Source: Gracilaria domingensis
Lineage: Eukaryota > Rhodophyta > Florideophyceae > Gracilariales > Gracilariaceae
NCBI GenBank assembly: GCA_022539475.1
Contig: VCMS01000081.1
Location: 1-64,000 of the forward strand
Direction: 5' to 3'
DNA length: 64,000 nt
Shown: positions 45,481 to 55,485 of the stretch, piece by piece
How positions within the stretch are numbered: position 1 is the first letter of the stretch
How the letters are laid out: every line of letters starts with the position of its first letter
The notes under the pieces: generated by a model
Told to the model about the DNA's origin: nothing
Seen by the model: the letters and a program-made list of their open reading frames with translations, nothing else
Database searches by the model: none
Position numbers and translations under genes: made by a program

Positions 45481-46496
45481 GTGTTACTCGCTAGCCCCCG
45501 CTCGGTAGCTTCCAGGATTTATGATACGTTCCTCGCACAGTCGATGAAGACGGACAGGATTCGGTAGCTGTCGTGGAGAAGGAGATGCAAGGAGAGTGCG
45601 GCGGGTAAAGCATAGGTAATGGTAGATAGACTTGTTGTGGAAGAGGTAGGCTTTCTGTTGGTGAAGGGGCGGATTTGCGGGTTTGCGGATGTTGACAGGT
45701 TGTTAAATATCAGTGGCACTAGATGGGTGGACGAGGGGGCGGTAGCAAGGGTGTCAAAGAAGACTCTCGGCGGGCAGGGGTGAGAGACGCAGAGGGCGTG
45801 GTATGCGGTGAGCGGCGCGGAGGGAGATTAGATGGAGACTTTCAAGGGAGGATCGCATGGTTGTGGCCCACAGTGGGGGGCACAAGTGTATTTCGCGAAT
45901 TCAGACCCTAATTATCTTACAGTTGGTACGAGCAGTGCTCGCCGAGCACGCGCAGAAGGAAGGAAACAAGAGAAGGTAACTTATAGAAGGCCAGCCTTCA
46001 AGGACTCGCCAGGGACTTCGCGAGCTGCACGTTTGGAAAAACCAGGACCTTTTTGTTCCCATGCCATCGTGGCAAATCGCGAGGAGCTGCTCGCCGCCAC
46101 GCAGCATGCACGAGCCTTAGAAGGGCGCACGGATTGGCCATGGCAATGGAAATCCCTGAGCAGTTGTCCGAGAAGTAGCGTCGTGTGGTTACAGGCATTA
46201 GCAAGAATCGGTCGAGAACGTTTTATAAGAATTTCTTCGGTTGATCATCACACGTGATGTGTAGATACTTCTGATGAACACCGTGTCCAGAATTCCCAGC
46301 GATGCACTTACTGGTGGTCATGACGAAGGTAGTATAGCTTGATCTTCGTTGGAAATCGTTGCACCGTAAGACCCTCATTTTTGAGAGGCCGGAGGGATTC
46401 TTTCAAAGACATTTAGTGATATCTTCTTTGACGTGAGTTTCTCTGGCGTGCTACTTCGTATGTGTTCACGCATGTTCACTGCGTACATGAAATGAA
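45481..46496. other. No supported gene
   Basis: There is one plus-strand frame of 141 codons at 45832-46257, without known motifs (basic, Ala/Arg-rich), and an antisense frame of similar size. Either may be chance. The 3' half should contain the promoter of the membrane protein gene at 46497. Confidence 0.25.
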
Positions 46497-47594
46497 ATGC
46501 AGGTAGTATCAATGAGCGTCGAGCGAGAGTTCAACGCCTCGCAAGGAACGCTGCAAGTTGTTGGTGGAGATTCTTTTCCACAATGGATTAGTATGATCTT
46601 CTTGGTTGCAGCGGCCATTCTTCAGTTGAAGATAAATAATGTCTGGGCTGCATCTCGGATTTTGCGCAAACTCAGAAATCCGCTGAGGAAGGGTGTTGGC
46701 AGCAACCTGAGTGGGACAGGTGTAGAAGAACGGTTTGCCGAATTGGTCTTGACTTTCGGCAAGGGACGGAATAACAGATACAGCAGAATGCTTCATGGGC
46801 TCTTCAACTTGTTTCTCATTTCTTCCACTACGTGGTTCTTTTCCGGTATGGACCAGGTTTTCATGGAGTCATATTTGGCTCTTGTACTACCGTTGATGGC
46901 AGGATCGTTAGTGGTATTAGGAGCTGGGGTATTGAAATGGCACGAGGTGGGTTCTATCTTTTTGTTGTCGTTCGTTTACGGTGGACTACTTCTCGGTTCA
47001 TCTACAGGCGTGTTTGGTGTATCACCAATGCTGCGAAGGATCGCATATTGGATTGATATTGCGGTCATCGTGATTTCTTTTCTCGATTTGCTCTTTGGCA
47101 TGTACAGCGACTATCATGGGTCTCATACGGATTTGTTCTGCACGGCACAGGCAATTTGGATGGGCGACAGAAACGAAAGGCAGAACGCGAGATTCATCCA
47201 AATGAGGAACCTCACGTGTGACATTAAGTCTGGTAAAGGACCTGGCAAAGTTATCCGGATATGGAACGTTACCAGGAGAAGATTTGTAATCGATGTACTC
47301 TTGTATTTGTTGCAGTGCGTTGCCGCAGTTGTACTGACTCAAGATGATGCCCAGTTTCTTAGTATTGCCAAACTTGTAGGCCTGGAGGTTTTTGAATTGA
47401 TATCGGTTTCCATGATATTCGTGAACGAGAACTTGGTTGAACCAACTTTGTACGTGACCTTAATGGAGCGCGCCCTTGACTATGATGAAAATCCAAAGAG
47501 GCAGTTTTTCCCACCTAACTCTAGTGGATGTTGCGAAAGATGCCATGCGGTTGATGGTGGAAGACGAGTCAGGACAGTTAGCTGCAACACGTAA
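46497..47594 (+). CDS. Multi-pass membrane protein, unknown
   Basis: This is a 365-residue frame; either ATG, 46497 or 46512, could start it. Hydrophobic segments lie at about 30-45, 99-116, 125-147, 151-172, 182-202, 263-281 and 288-309, so about seven crossings, with a hydrophilic loop (205-260) between the fifth and sixth. No signature of a transporter, channel or receptor family is recognised. The last 25 residues (SGCCERCHAVDGG...) look unlike the rest. From about 47505 an overlapping frame continues for 70 codons with better helical composition (VDVAKDAMRLMVEDESG) to 47727, so the true C-terminus may be reached by splicing or a frame difference near the T-run at about 47503. It lies just upstream of ABCE1 on the same strand. 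Confidence 0.5.
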   Translation: MQVVSMSVEREFNASQGTLQVVGGDSFPQWISMIFLVAAAILQLKINNVWAASRILRKLRNPLRKGVGSNLSGTGVEERFAELVLTFGKGRNNRYSRMLHGLFNLFLISSTTWFFSGMDQVFMESYLALVLPLMAGSLVVLGAGVLKWHEVGSIFLLSFVYGGLLLGSSTGVFGVSPMLRRIAYWIDIAVIVISFLDLLFGMYSDYHGSHTDLFCTAQAIWMGDRNERQNARFIQMRNLTCDIKSGKGPGKVIRIWNVTRRRFVIDVLLYLLQCVAAVVLTQDDAQFLSIAKLVGLEVFELISVSMIFVNENLVEPTLYVTLMERALDYDENPKRQFFPPNSSGCCERCHAVDGGRRVRTVSCNT

Positions 47595-48159
47595 TGACTT
47601 GAGGTCATTTTATACGCTGCGGATTTGCATTGGATTGCTTCTCGGCCCCCGGAGCTACAGTACTGTCACAACTCAAGTACTGAAACAGTGCAAGAACTTA
47701 TATGACAATGGCACTCAAAAGTTTTAGTTCAGGTTTTCCCGTCTTCGAATTAATATGGGAATAAAGATACTAGAGATGTAGTTTCTATACCGGACTCATG
47801 CGACCCGCCTTCACGTGGAGAGTCTGTCCTCCTTCGGGAAGCAAAACGGATCTGGGGTCGTGTTTCCAACGGAGGCCGGAATCTTTTCAGTCATCATAAT
47901 CCCCATAGGAGGGCGCCACATTTTCCGTCGCTTGTCAGATAAACAAGAAATCATTAAAAATCTGCAGAAATCATTGGCAACGGTGTTGTTTTATTGCGCA
48001 ATGCTTCTGAGAAACAGACGCGACGTCGGCGACAACACGCCCGTCAACATTCCACAGCCTATTGATAGATCACTCAACTCCACGAAACTAGCCGAAGATA
48101 CCGCCCTCGATCTCGCCTGTTGTCGCAGAACTCCCCTCACAGCGACTTGCGTACGCGCC

Positions 48160-49998
48160 ATGGCTGAGAAACTGACGCGTATCGCCATCGTCAATGGCGA
48201 ACGATGCAAGCCAAAAAGATGCTCTCTGGAGTGTAAGAAGAGTTGCCCCGTTGTGCGCATGGGCAAAATAGGATGTATTGAAGTTACTTCCAAGAGCAAG
48301 ATTTCAGTCATATCAGAGATTCTGTGCGTGGGTTGTGGTATTTGCGTGAAGAAGTGCCCTTTCGACGCCATTCAGATCATTAACCTTCCCAAAGAACTTG
48401 AGAAGGAGACAGTCCATCGCTTCGGACCCAACTCGTTCAAACTGCATCGTCTCCCTGTCCCTAGACCTGGTCAGGTTCTTGGTTTAGTCGGTACCAATGG
48501 TATCGGAAAAAGCACTGCTCTGCGAGTGCTGTCGGGCAAACTCAAACCCAATCTTGGTGCTTGGAATGCTCCACCGGACTGGACAGATATTCTAAGTCAC
48601 TTTCGCGGTAGTGAGCTGCAAAACTACTTTACCAAGGTACTCGAAGACGATATCAAAGCTGTATTCAAACCGCAATATGTCGATGCTATTGCAAAAGCAG
48701 TCAAGGGTCGTGTCAAGGAAATGCTTGCGAGAAAGGATGAGCGCAACGTGATGGACAAAATCGCAGAAGAATTGCAGCTTACCGAATTGCTCGATCGCGA
48801 AATCAATGTCCTTAGCGGCGGAGAGCTGCAGCGCTTCGCGTTGGGTATGGTAGCCGTGCAGCAAGCTGAAGTGTATATGATTGATGAACCCAGCTCGTAC
48901 CTTGACGTTCGCCAGCGACTGAAGGCCGCCAAACTTATCCGAGATCTGCTAACTGATAAGAGCAAGACATATGTTATTGTGGTCGAACACGATCTTGCCG
49001 TGCTTGACTATCTCTCTGACTTCGTATGCTGTCTATACGGCAAACCTGGAGCTTATGGCGTCGTAACGCTTCCGTTCTCGGTCAGAGAGGGTATTAACAT
49101 TTTCTTAGCTGGCTTTGTACCGACCGAAAACCTTAGATTCAGGGATACAGCGCTGCAGTTCCGACTTGCCGAGACTGCTGACGACGAGGAGGAAGTTGAA
49201 CATCATCACTTGTATAGCTATCCAGATATGAGCAGGACATTGGGATCATTTAAGCTCAATATTGAATCTGGATCGTTTACAGACTCCGAAATTGTTGTCA
49301 TGCTTGGAGAAAACGGAACTGGTAAAACTACATTCATTCGAATGCTTGCTGGTCGTCTGGAACCTGACGGAAAGCAGGTCGAAGTGCCCGAGATGAACGT
49401 TAGCTACAAACCCCAGAAGATTTCCCCCAAGTTTGATGGTACCGTGCGGCAGCTTCTGTACTCTAAGATTCGTGATGCCTGGCTACATCCACAATTCATG
49501 ACAGATGTGACAAAGCCTATGAACATGGACCCACTTTTGGATCAGTATGTCAAGCATCTGTCTGGAGGAGAGCTTCAACGAGTAGCTCTCGTAATCGCTC
49601 TGGGAAAACCTGCTGATGTTTACCTCATAGATGAGCCCAGTGCTTACCTGGATTCTGAGCAAAGAATCGTGGCTGCAAAGATGATTAAGAGATTCATTTT
49701 ACATGCAAAGAAGACGGCTTTTGTGGTAGAACATGACTTCATCATGAGTTCCTATCTAGCTGACCGCGTAATTGTGTACGAAGGAACACCAGCGAAGGAA
49801 TGCACAGCTTGCGCCCCCCAGACCTTGGTATCGGGAATGAACAGGTTCCTTAAGAACCTTGAAATCACATTCAGACGAGACCCCAGCAATTTCCGACCGA
49901 GAATTAATAAGCTGGATTCTGTGAAGGATAGAGAACAGAAGTTAGTTGGGCAATATTTCTACGTTGACGTCGCATCCGATGATCGTGATGAAGACTAG
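48160..49998 (+). CDS. ABCE1: ABCE1/RLI1 ribosome-recycling ATPase
   Basis: An intronless 612-residue protein of the usual family length. It splits terminated and stalled ribosomes and takes part in initiation-complex and ribosome export steps. The N-terminal iron-sulphur domain holds two 4Fe-4S sets (Cys16, 21, 25, 29 with Cys39 nearby; [12 protein letters not shown] at 56-67). The first ATPase has Walker [10 protein letters not shown] (111-119), signature LSGGELQR (218-225) and Walker [10 protein letters not shown]. The second has GENGTGKTT (about 383) and LSGGELQR (about 468). The start at 48160 ([13 protein letters not shown]) matches the family N-terminus; the frame is open further upstream, but that part shows no similarity and is probably 5' leader. 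It is convergent with dUTPase about 1 kb away. Confidence 0.97.
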   Translation: MAEKLTRIAIVNGERCKPKRCSLECKKSCPVVRMGKIGCIEVTSKSKISVISEILCVGCGICVKKCPFDAIQIINLPKELEKETVHRFGPNSFKLHRLPVPRPGQVLGLVGTNGIGKSTALRVLSGKLKPNLGAWNAPPDWTDILSHFRGSELQNYFTKVLEDDIKAVFKPQYVDAIAKAVKGRVKEMLARKDERNVMDKIAEELQLTELLDREINVLSGGELQRFALGMVAVQQAEVYMIDEPSSYLDVRQRLKAAKLIRDLLTDKSKTYVIVVEHDLAVLDYLSDFVCCLYGKPGAYGVVTLPFSVREGINIFLAGFVPTENLRFRDTALQFRLAETADDEEEVEHHHLYSYPDMSRTLGSFKLNIESGSFTDSEIVVMLGENGTGKTTFIRMLAGRLEPDGKQVEVPEMNVSYKPQKISPKFDGTVRQLLYSKIRDAWLHPQFMTDVTKPMNMDPLLDQYVKHLSGGELQRVALVIALGKPADVYLIDEPSAYLDSEQRIVAAKMIKRFILHAKKTAFVVEHDFIMSSYLADRVIVYEGTPAKECTACAPQTLVSGMNRFLKNLEITFRRDPSNFRPRINKLDSVKDREQKLVGQYFYVDVASDDRDED

Positions 49999-50991
49999 TA
50001 TGATGATTCAACGTCGTGATATTCTTTCCGATGCGTGCCAAAGGATCATAAACCGATGCGAGGCGTGAGTGGCAGCAAACTCTGGAGCGAGAGAGTTGAC
50101 CTTTGACACTGGCGTCTTCACGTCGTCCATTCGTCAGAATAGCCACAACGTCTTGCGTGTCATACTGTGTCATAGAACAAGGCAATCGATATATACTCCG
50201 CTATTAATGTCCAATGTTTGTATATGGTGAGAAACCTGCGTGCAGTATCTGGAGTACCTTGTTAAGAGACGGCAATATATTCAGGGTTTTTTCCCTGGGA
50301 AAGTGTGGGGCTTGGGCTGAGGACTCCCACCTTTGATAACGTAGCTACCCTTGATAGTAACTTCAAATCGACAGTCGTGCTACGCTCACTGAGCTGCTTG
50401 GTCCTTATAAAGAAAGCGTTAGATTTAAGACTTTCTCTGGATAGCGAAAGCAGTCCGCTACCTTTAAGCACGTTTTCATCCCTTGCCCCTCCTCATTTAC
50501 ACGGAACTGATGGGATTGAAAGAAACTCGAAGCATCCCGGACCGATCTGGTTCCGAAGTACCTTTTCACGCAGTTTCTCACGCAATGTTTTGGCAAGAAG
50601 AGGGACAGTAGCAAGCGTCAATGAAAAGCTCTCCAGTTTTATTGCAATCAATGCCATGCTGTATCTCAAGCCGACGCTACTGAAAACTGCGAAGACCAGG
50701 TCGTGGATGATGATCTTCATCGCCTCCATCACGATGAAAGACTGCAAAGCAGTGAGCGTACCACTGCGCGTCAAATCGGGAGATGTCCCACCACGAGTTC
50801 TTTGACGGAACGACATACAAGCGAAGTCGGTGTGCCCAAGGCGCAGCTAAAGTATGACTGTGACATTGGCAACTTTCTCCTTCGGTGGTGTCACCGCGCA
50901 GTCAATTGACATGCGAAGCTCTCAGAAGCAATAAACAATAAGCCATTCGCGCAGTTGCAGGTGCATGCAGACCAGGGCGTGCGATGGGGGA
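49999..50991. other. Interval between ABCE1 and dUTPase with an unassigned frame
   Basis: Both neighbouring genes end here. A minus-strand ATG frame at 50493-50816 (107 codons) contains two hydrophobic segments (IIIHDLVFAVFSSVGL, SMALIAIKLESFSLTLA), and a plus-strand frame of 166 codons overlaps it. Neither has a recognised domain. One could be an exon of a small membrane protein gene; both could be chance. Confidence 0.25.
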
Positions 50992-51573
50992 CTAGGCCTT
51001 AGCCTCGACACCAGTTGATCCGAAACCACCTTCTCCCCTTTCGGTATTGCTCAACTCCTTAACCTCTTCAACACCACCCATACATATCTTCTCAATAATC
51101 AACTGGGCAACACGATCGCCCACTTCGACCTTGAATTCTTCATCGCCGAAGTTGAACAAAACAACACCAACCTCGCCACGGTAGTCAGCATCGATGACAC
51201 CAGCCCCGGTGTCAATAAACTTCTTGACAGCAAGGCCAGAGCGCGGAGCAACACGACCATAGCAGCCTGTCGGCACTGCGATTTTCAAGCCGGTCTTGAC
51301 GACGGCGCGCCCGCGGGCGGGTATAACAATTTCCTCCGCGGCGGCAAGGTCAAAGCCAGCCGACATGGGAGAGCCGCGCTTCGGAAGAGTGGCCTTCTCA
51401 TGGATCTTGAGCACCTGGAGGACAGGCTCAGCAGAATTCGAAGCCTCCAGACATTCGCGTTTGGGCGGCGTATCGGTGGGCTTCGGGGAGAGCTCTCGCT
51501 TCGCGGGCAGGATGGAGTCGGCAGCGGCTGCTGCAGTCGGGGCGGCGGCGGCGGCGTTGGTAGTGTCCTTCAT
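50992..51573 (-). CDS. DUT: dUTP diphosphatase (trimeric type)
   Basis: This enzyme hydrolyses dUTP to dUMP and pyrophosphate, keeping uracil out of DNA and feeding dTMP synthesis. All five motifs of the homotrimeric family are present in 193 residues: I AGFDLAAA (72-79), II PRSGLA (110-115), [16 protein letters not shown] (125-137) with the catalytic Asp, [10 protein letters not shown] (152-159), [11 protein letters not shown] (179-188). An alanine-rich N-terminal extension of about 50 residues precedes the core; it contains PPKRE-type basic residues and could be a weak nuclear signal or linker. The ATG at 51573 is the first in frame. Single exon. The next minus-strand gene, LCP5/NGDN, ends 315 bases upstream. 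Confidence 0.96.
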   Translation of the reverse strand: MKDTTNAAAAAPTAAAAADSILPAKRELSPKPTDTPPKRECLEASNSAEPVLQVLKIHEKATLPKRGSPMSAGFDLAAAEEIVIPARGRAVVKTGLKIAVPTGCYGRVAPRSGLAVKKFIDTGAGVIDADYRGEVGVVLFNFGDEEFKVEVGDRVAQLIIEKICMGGVEEVKELSNTERGEGGFGSTGVEAKA

Positions 51574-51887
51574 GGTAGGGAAGATGTGTTGGGGGGAATG
51601 TACAGGAGTGTGAGAGGAGCTGGTGAAGGACTGGAAACAGACGTGGCGCGCGGATGGAGAAGCGAACGGTCGCGGGATGCCAAACGAAGGTGAGCGCGCC
51701 TTTTATACGGATCACAAGCAATGGCCGCGGATCAAACGCAATGCTCCTTGACTGCTGTTTGGGTTCCCAAATTTGGCGCGAATTTCGCGCGCGCCGCTTA
51801 CGTAACCGCAATAGGTCCTTGCCAGCAGAGCGGGAGCGCTTTGGGCATCGCAACTTGCTTGGACAAAGCGTTTCAGCGTGATGTCGC

Positions 51888-52868
51888 TCATCTTCGACGC
51901 CTCTTTCGCGCGGATCCACGCGGACGGGAGGAGCGTTTGCTCTGCCTCTCTTCCTCTTCTACGATTTGATCCAGTTGCCGTTCCTTCTGAATCTCCTCCT
52001 CTTCGTCAATTTCGTATCGCTGGCTCCGCTTCGATCCCCCAGCCTTGCCCTTTGCACCGCTGTTTCCTTTAGTAGAATGCACCACTCGGTCCGCCAGTGC
52101 CGCCAAGCCAGAAAAACCATTGCCTCCACCTTGTGCTCCAGCCATAGCGTCGCCCATCTCGCGACGAGTTTGCTTCTTGCTCTTCTTCGACTGCGACAAC
52201 CGCACAAAGTTATCTTCCTCAAACTGCTCGCGTTGCTTCTGTTCTTTCATCAACCGTTTTGCAGATCGTGTGTGTAGGTTCTCATTGTCGAACAGCTCTT
52301 CTGGGCGTCCTTGAATCGTCGCCAGCATTTCTTGCACTTCCGAGCTGCGAATCGCGCGCGCTTGATGTCGTTCCTTTTGTTTCTGCAAGCGTTCCATGCG
52401 TTTTTCATCATCTCCGTCGTAAACTACCTCTGAAAAGCGCGGTGCTCTATACGGCCGTTCCTCGTCGCTGGACCCTGTTTGTTCCTCGTCGTCCAGGACC
52501 ACAGCGTCGGGGTCCGGGCGATGTCTGTCCGCCTCGTTTTCGTTTGCAGCATTTTGAGACGCAGTCTTGAGTAGAGTGTCGATCTGATATTGCAACTTCT
52601 TCTCCAGGGGAGCAGTTTTGGTGAGAATGACCCAGTCTTCTACCAATCGGTCCACCACGGGTTGAACGGGCTTTCCTAGTAGGCGCGCAAGTGCGAATTG
52701 GATTAGCGAAGCATTGTAATGCATAAGCGTTGCTGACTTGGCGCGGAGAAGTGATATGCCATTCTCCATTCCGTCTGCATTCTCTGTGACCGATTTGACT
52801 TTCTGAACGTGATCCTTAGCATTATCGGCAAGCTCCTGGAGTTTGTTTATCGCTTCCAAGACTTCCAT
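51888..52868 (-). CDS. NGDN: LCP5/neuroguidin-like Sas10/C1D family protein
   Basis: The 326-residue protein begins at the ATG at 52868 (MEVLEAINKLQELADN). Residues 1-85 form the Sas10/Utp3/C1D domain: a helical bundle with the family core ISLLRAKSATLMHYNASLIQFAL followed by RLLGKPVQPVVDRLVEDWVILTK. The middle is acidic (DEEQTGSSDEERPYRAPRF). The C-terminus has KSKKQTRREMGDAM and ends in a basic tail (GSARKRRRR) suited to the nucleolus. Yeast Lcp5 and animal neuroguidin belong to the small-subunit processome, which matures 18S rRNA; Utp3/Sas10 itself is longer, so LCP5/NGDN is preferred. Single exon. Confidence 0.85.
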   Translation of the reverse strand: MEVLEAINKLQELADNAKDHVQKVKSVTENADGMENGISLLRAKSATLMHYNASLIQFALARLLGKPVQPVVDRLVEDWVILTKTAPLEKKLQYQIDTLLKTASQNAANENEADRHRPDPDAVVLDDEEQTGSSDEERPYRAPRFSEVVYDGDDEKRMERLQKQKERHQARAIRSSEVQEMLATIQGRPEELFDNENLHTRSAKRLMKEQKQREQFEEDNFVRLSQSKKSKKQTRREMGDAMAGAQGGGNGFSGLAALADRVVHSTKGNSGAKGKAGGSKRSQRYEIDEEEEIQKERQLDQIVEEEERQSKRSSRPRGSARKRRRR

Positions 52869-54130
52869 TCTGTTGATCAACTCTCAACAGGCTGACGATA
52901 AACGAAGGCAACTAAGAATAAAGCTTGTTCTCTACGATGAGTTTGCAAGCGTTGCAGGGCACAATTCGGACTTGTCTGAACGAACGAACGAGTTTGCTTG
53001 AAGTGCACAATTACTCGGCGGCGACCCATAATAATCTTTTCAGGAAGTGAAGGAATAGAATATTCCTCGGAAGTGAATTTTATTGCTACACTGAAAATAT
53101 TTTTTATCAAACTTGCAGCTCTCATATTATGAAATTCATAATAACCATGTTATAAGTGCAGGTAAATAATGCTTTATGCAACCCTTAAACTTGCGATCTT
53201 ATCAGGTTTGGTAATAAGGACAGCCTCATTTTAGAATGAGATGGATTCGAGAGATACGACTCCGTGTAGTCTGGAAAGCCAAGTTGAGCTGTTCGTTCAT
53301 GAGAAGACGCAGAAACTCATCTCATAGTACGTCGCTTGACGGAAAATGACTTTTTGCGGGAGCATCTTCGTTGAATGCATTCATATTATATCAAGCAAGA
53401 GTGTGTTAATTGTGAGAAAAGCAGTGTTGTAAAAGCAGAAGAGTTTACAGGCAGGAACCATCGCAAAGAAAAAATCGCTTCCGTAGAAGGAGAGTTCATC
53501 CATGGGACGATGTCCCGAGTTTCCTCTGATATCGACATTCAAAGGATGACTTCACAGTGGTGTGGGTAGATAAATCAAAAACAACATGGATTCTGTCTTT
53601 TCATTGTCGTTCGCTCGACAGTATCGAAGGTTAGGCCACAGGCCTTCTTTACGATGGACCATAAAATACATTCAGCAGACTGGGAAGACCTTGAGTCAGT
53701 TCGAAGGAAACACGTCTTTCTCATTTGAGGGCTCTTTCCGATCTCTTTACCAGGCCATTCGCGTGGTTGCCTGTAGAGAGTCATGGCGTACAAGTCTTCA
53801 AACCGCGTAAAGGGCTGCGATCGTGGATGTATGTTTAATGACTTTAGAATCATGAGTCTTTTGGACATGAGAACATGTGCGACAGACTTTCGGAGAGCAT
53901 TGGGACGAAGCTATTGAAAGGCAGTGGCAAATCATAAGAGCAAAGGGGTATCATGGTGCCGTCACCAAGCTTCATGTATACGCTACGTAGACGGTCTCTG
54001 TACTAAACCAGTAAGCGCGCGAAACAAAGATTTGATAAGGCGACGTTCACGAGGCATCGCACATTCAATACCAAGCTTCGAACCAGACAATTGCTATGGT
54101 TAACAGAACACTATCCTTCATACTTCACGG
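52869..54130. other. Intergenic, no supported gene
   Basis: This is AT-rich sequence upstream of LCP5/NGDN and downstream of FIS1. The frames present (53375-53569 plus, 53575-53868 minus) are short and without motifs. The first 150 bases should hold the LCP5/NGDN promoter. Confidence 0.35.
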
Positions 54131-54904
54131 TTATCGTTTCCCACCTGCAAACGCAGCAGCAAGAAGTCCACCAACAACCGCAATACCCGAGACGATTGAT
54201 ATTCCAATGACGCCATCCTTAGTGATCTTATCCTCTACAATGTCCATAAGAGAAATGGCTTGCCGGCAGTTTGGAGCAATCTTGAGAAGTTTGTCCAAAC
54301 ATTTTCTGCTCGATACAACATCATCAAGCCTGTAGTAGCCCAGAGCCATATAGTACAAACAGTCGCGATCCGCATATCGATCCTCCAGCAGACCTTGCAT
54401 CATGATGACGCCCTTTTTTATATTTGCTCGCTAGATAAAAGGAATAAAGTAGAAGCTGAATGTCAGCACATTCGGAACGGCTGTAAACGAGTGCAGATTG
54501 CGTAGATGAGGAACTGAAGCTTACCTCTTTTGATCGAATAAGCGCCCATGCGTAGTTGAACTTGGCTGTAGGATTCGGACGCGACTTCATACATTCTTTC
54601 ATGTAAATCTCTTCAAAGCGCTACGGACATACGCACATTACTCTTGCGTTAGTTACTTGAATCTTGAAAAGAATGAGGTTCGCAAATGGAGCTCACTTAC
54701 ATCAAGTTCCGCGCTGAGATCTACCTCTGCTAAGTCATCGTCTAGCTCCGTTCGTCTCATGGCTGCGCTGGATTGAGGGATAGGCGTTTGCACCGGAGGC
54801 AAGTGCTGAGCGGGTTGCTGTGCGGTCGGGGCAGCGGCAGTGGGCGGTGGTGGAGGAGCGCTGCCTCCTACAGTTGGCGGCGGAGGTGGTGTGGGTCTAG
54901 ACAT
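54131..54904 (-). CDS. FIS1: FIS1 mitochondrial (and peroxisomal) fission factor, three exons
   Basis: Exons: 54904-54701, 54620-54525, 54430-54131. Introns are 80 and 94 nt (GTAAGT/TAG, GTAAGC/TAG), both phase 0. The 199-residue product has the Fis1 tandem TPR bundle: FEEIYMKECM, then FNYAWALIRSKE, KGVIMMQGLLED, CLYYMALGYYRLDD, and CLDKLLKIAPNCRQA. A C-terminal anchor follows (GVIGISIVSGIAVVGGLLAA) with the short basic tail GGKR. Fis1 is tail-anchored in the outer mitochondrial membrane and recruits the dynamin machinery. Unusually, about 50 Pro/Ala/Gln-rich residues (two runs of five prolines) precede the core; typical Fis1 is about 150 residues. The ATG at 54904 is taken because the frame upstream lacks similarity. 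It diverges from SDA1. Confidence 0.93.
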
Positions 54905-55485
54905 GGCTGAGATGGTTTGGGGAGGGGAAGAGGTCGATGCGATACTATCACGCCGCGATGCAAATGGTCTCAGACGCTTGGGGTGGTTGCTTTTCGCAAC
55001 TGCTCTGATTGTTCTGATTGCAGTGGGGAAGGATTCGATTTGCTGATGAGTGGTGGCGGCAAAGAGGAATGCGGCGACGTCGACTTTGGGCGGTTCGGCA
55101 ACGGCGCTCGGTAAGTGCTGGAAATGGCAGGTGCAGCCAACAATTCGCACCACCTTGGAACCGCGAGCATCCGTGCTGTGCGTTGCAGTTGCGCCGGTCT
55201 GTAAATCGTCCACATTGCTTACACCCCAAGTTGATCAAACGCTCGGCAGCGTCGGCGTGGCGTAGCCGAAGTAAAATCCACTGAGTGCGTGTAGCTCACG
55301 CCTCTTGTTGAACCATTTTCGATTCTACTTCGTAACTCCCTCCCTCTGCGAAGCATTACTGGGAATCCAGAAGCTCTGCCTATATGTCTAGAGCGCACCG
55401 CCACCAATCTCACAGTTTCTGAATGTATCGATTGTCGTGAGTTTTGCAGCATTTTTTCGAGTACCGCCATCGAGTTTGAAGCAAT
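54905..55485. promoter_or_regulatory. Divergent promoter region FIS1 / SDA1
   Basis: These 581 bases separate the start codons of two divergently read host genes and hold no gene of their own. They must contain both promoters; no TATA box or repeated element stands out. Confidence 0.55.

Noticed and set aside
47815-48159. N-terminal extension of ABCE1
   Set aside because: The family N-terminus starts at [11 protein letters not shown] (48160). The upstream residues show no similarity and the protein already has full length.
50305-50805. 166-codon plus-strand frame after ABCE1
   Set aside because: No domain, overlaps an equally plausible minus-strand frame, and lies between two gene ends.
54905-55213. 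Longer FIS1 start upstream in the same frame
   Set aside because: The upstream part lies in the divergent promoter with SDA1 and lacks any conserved feature.
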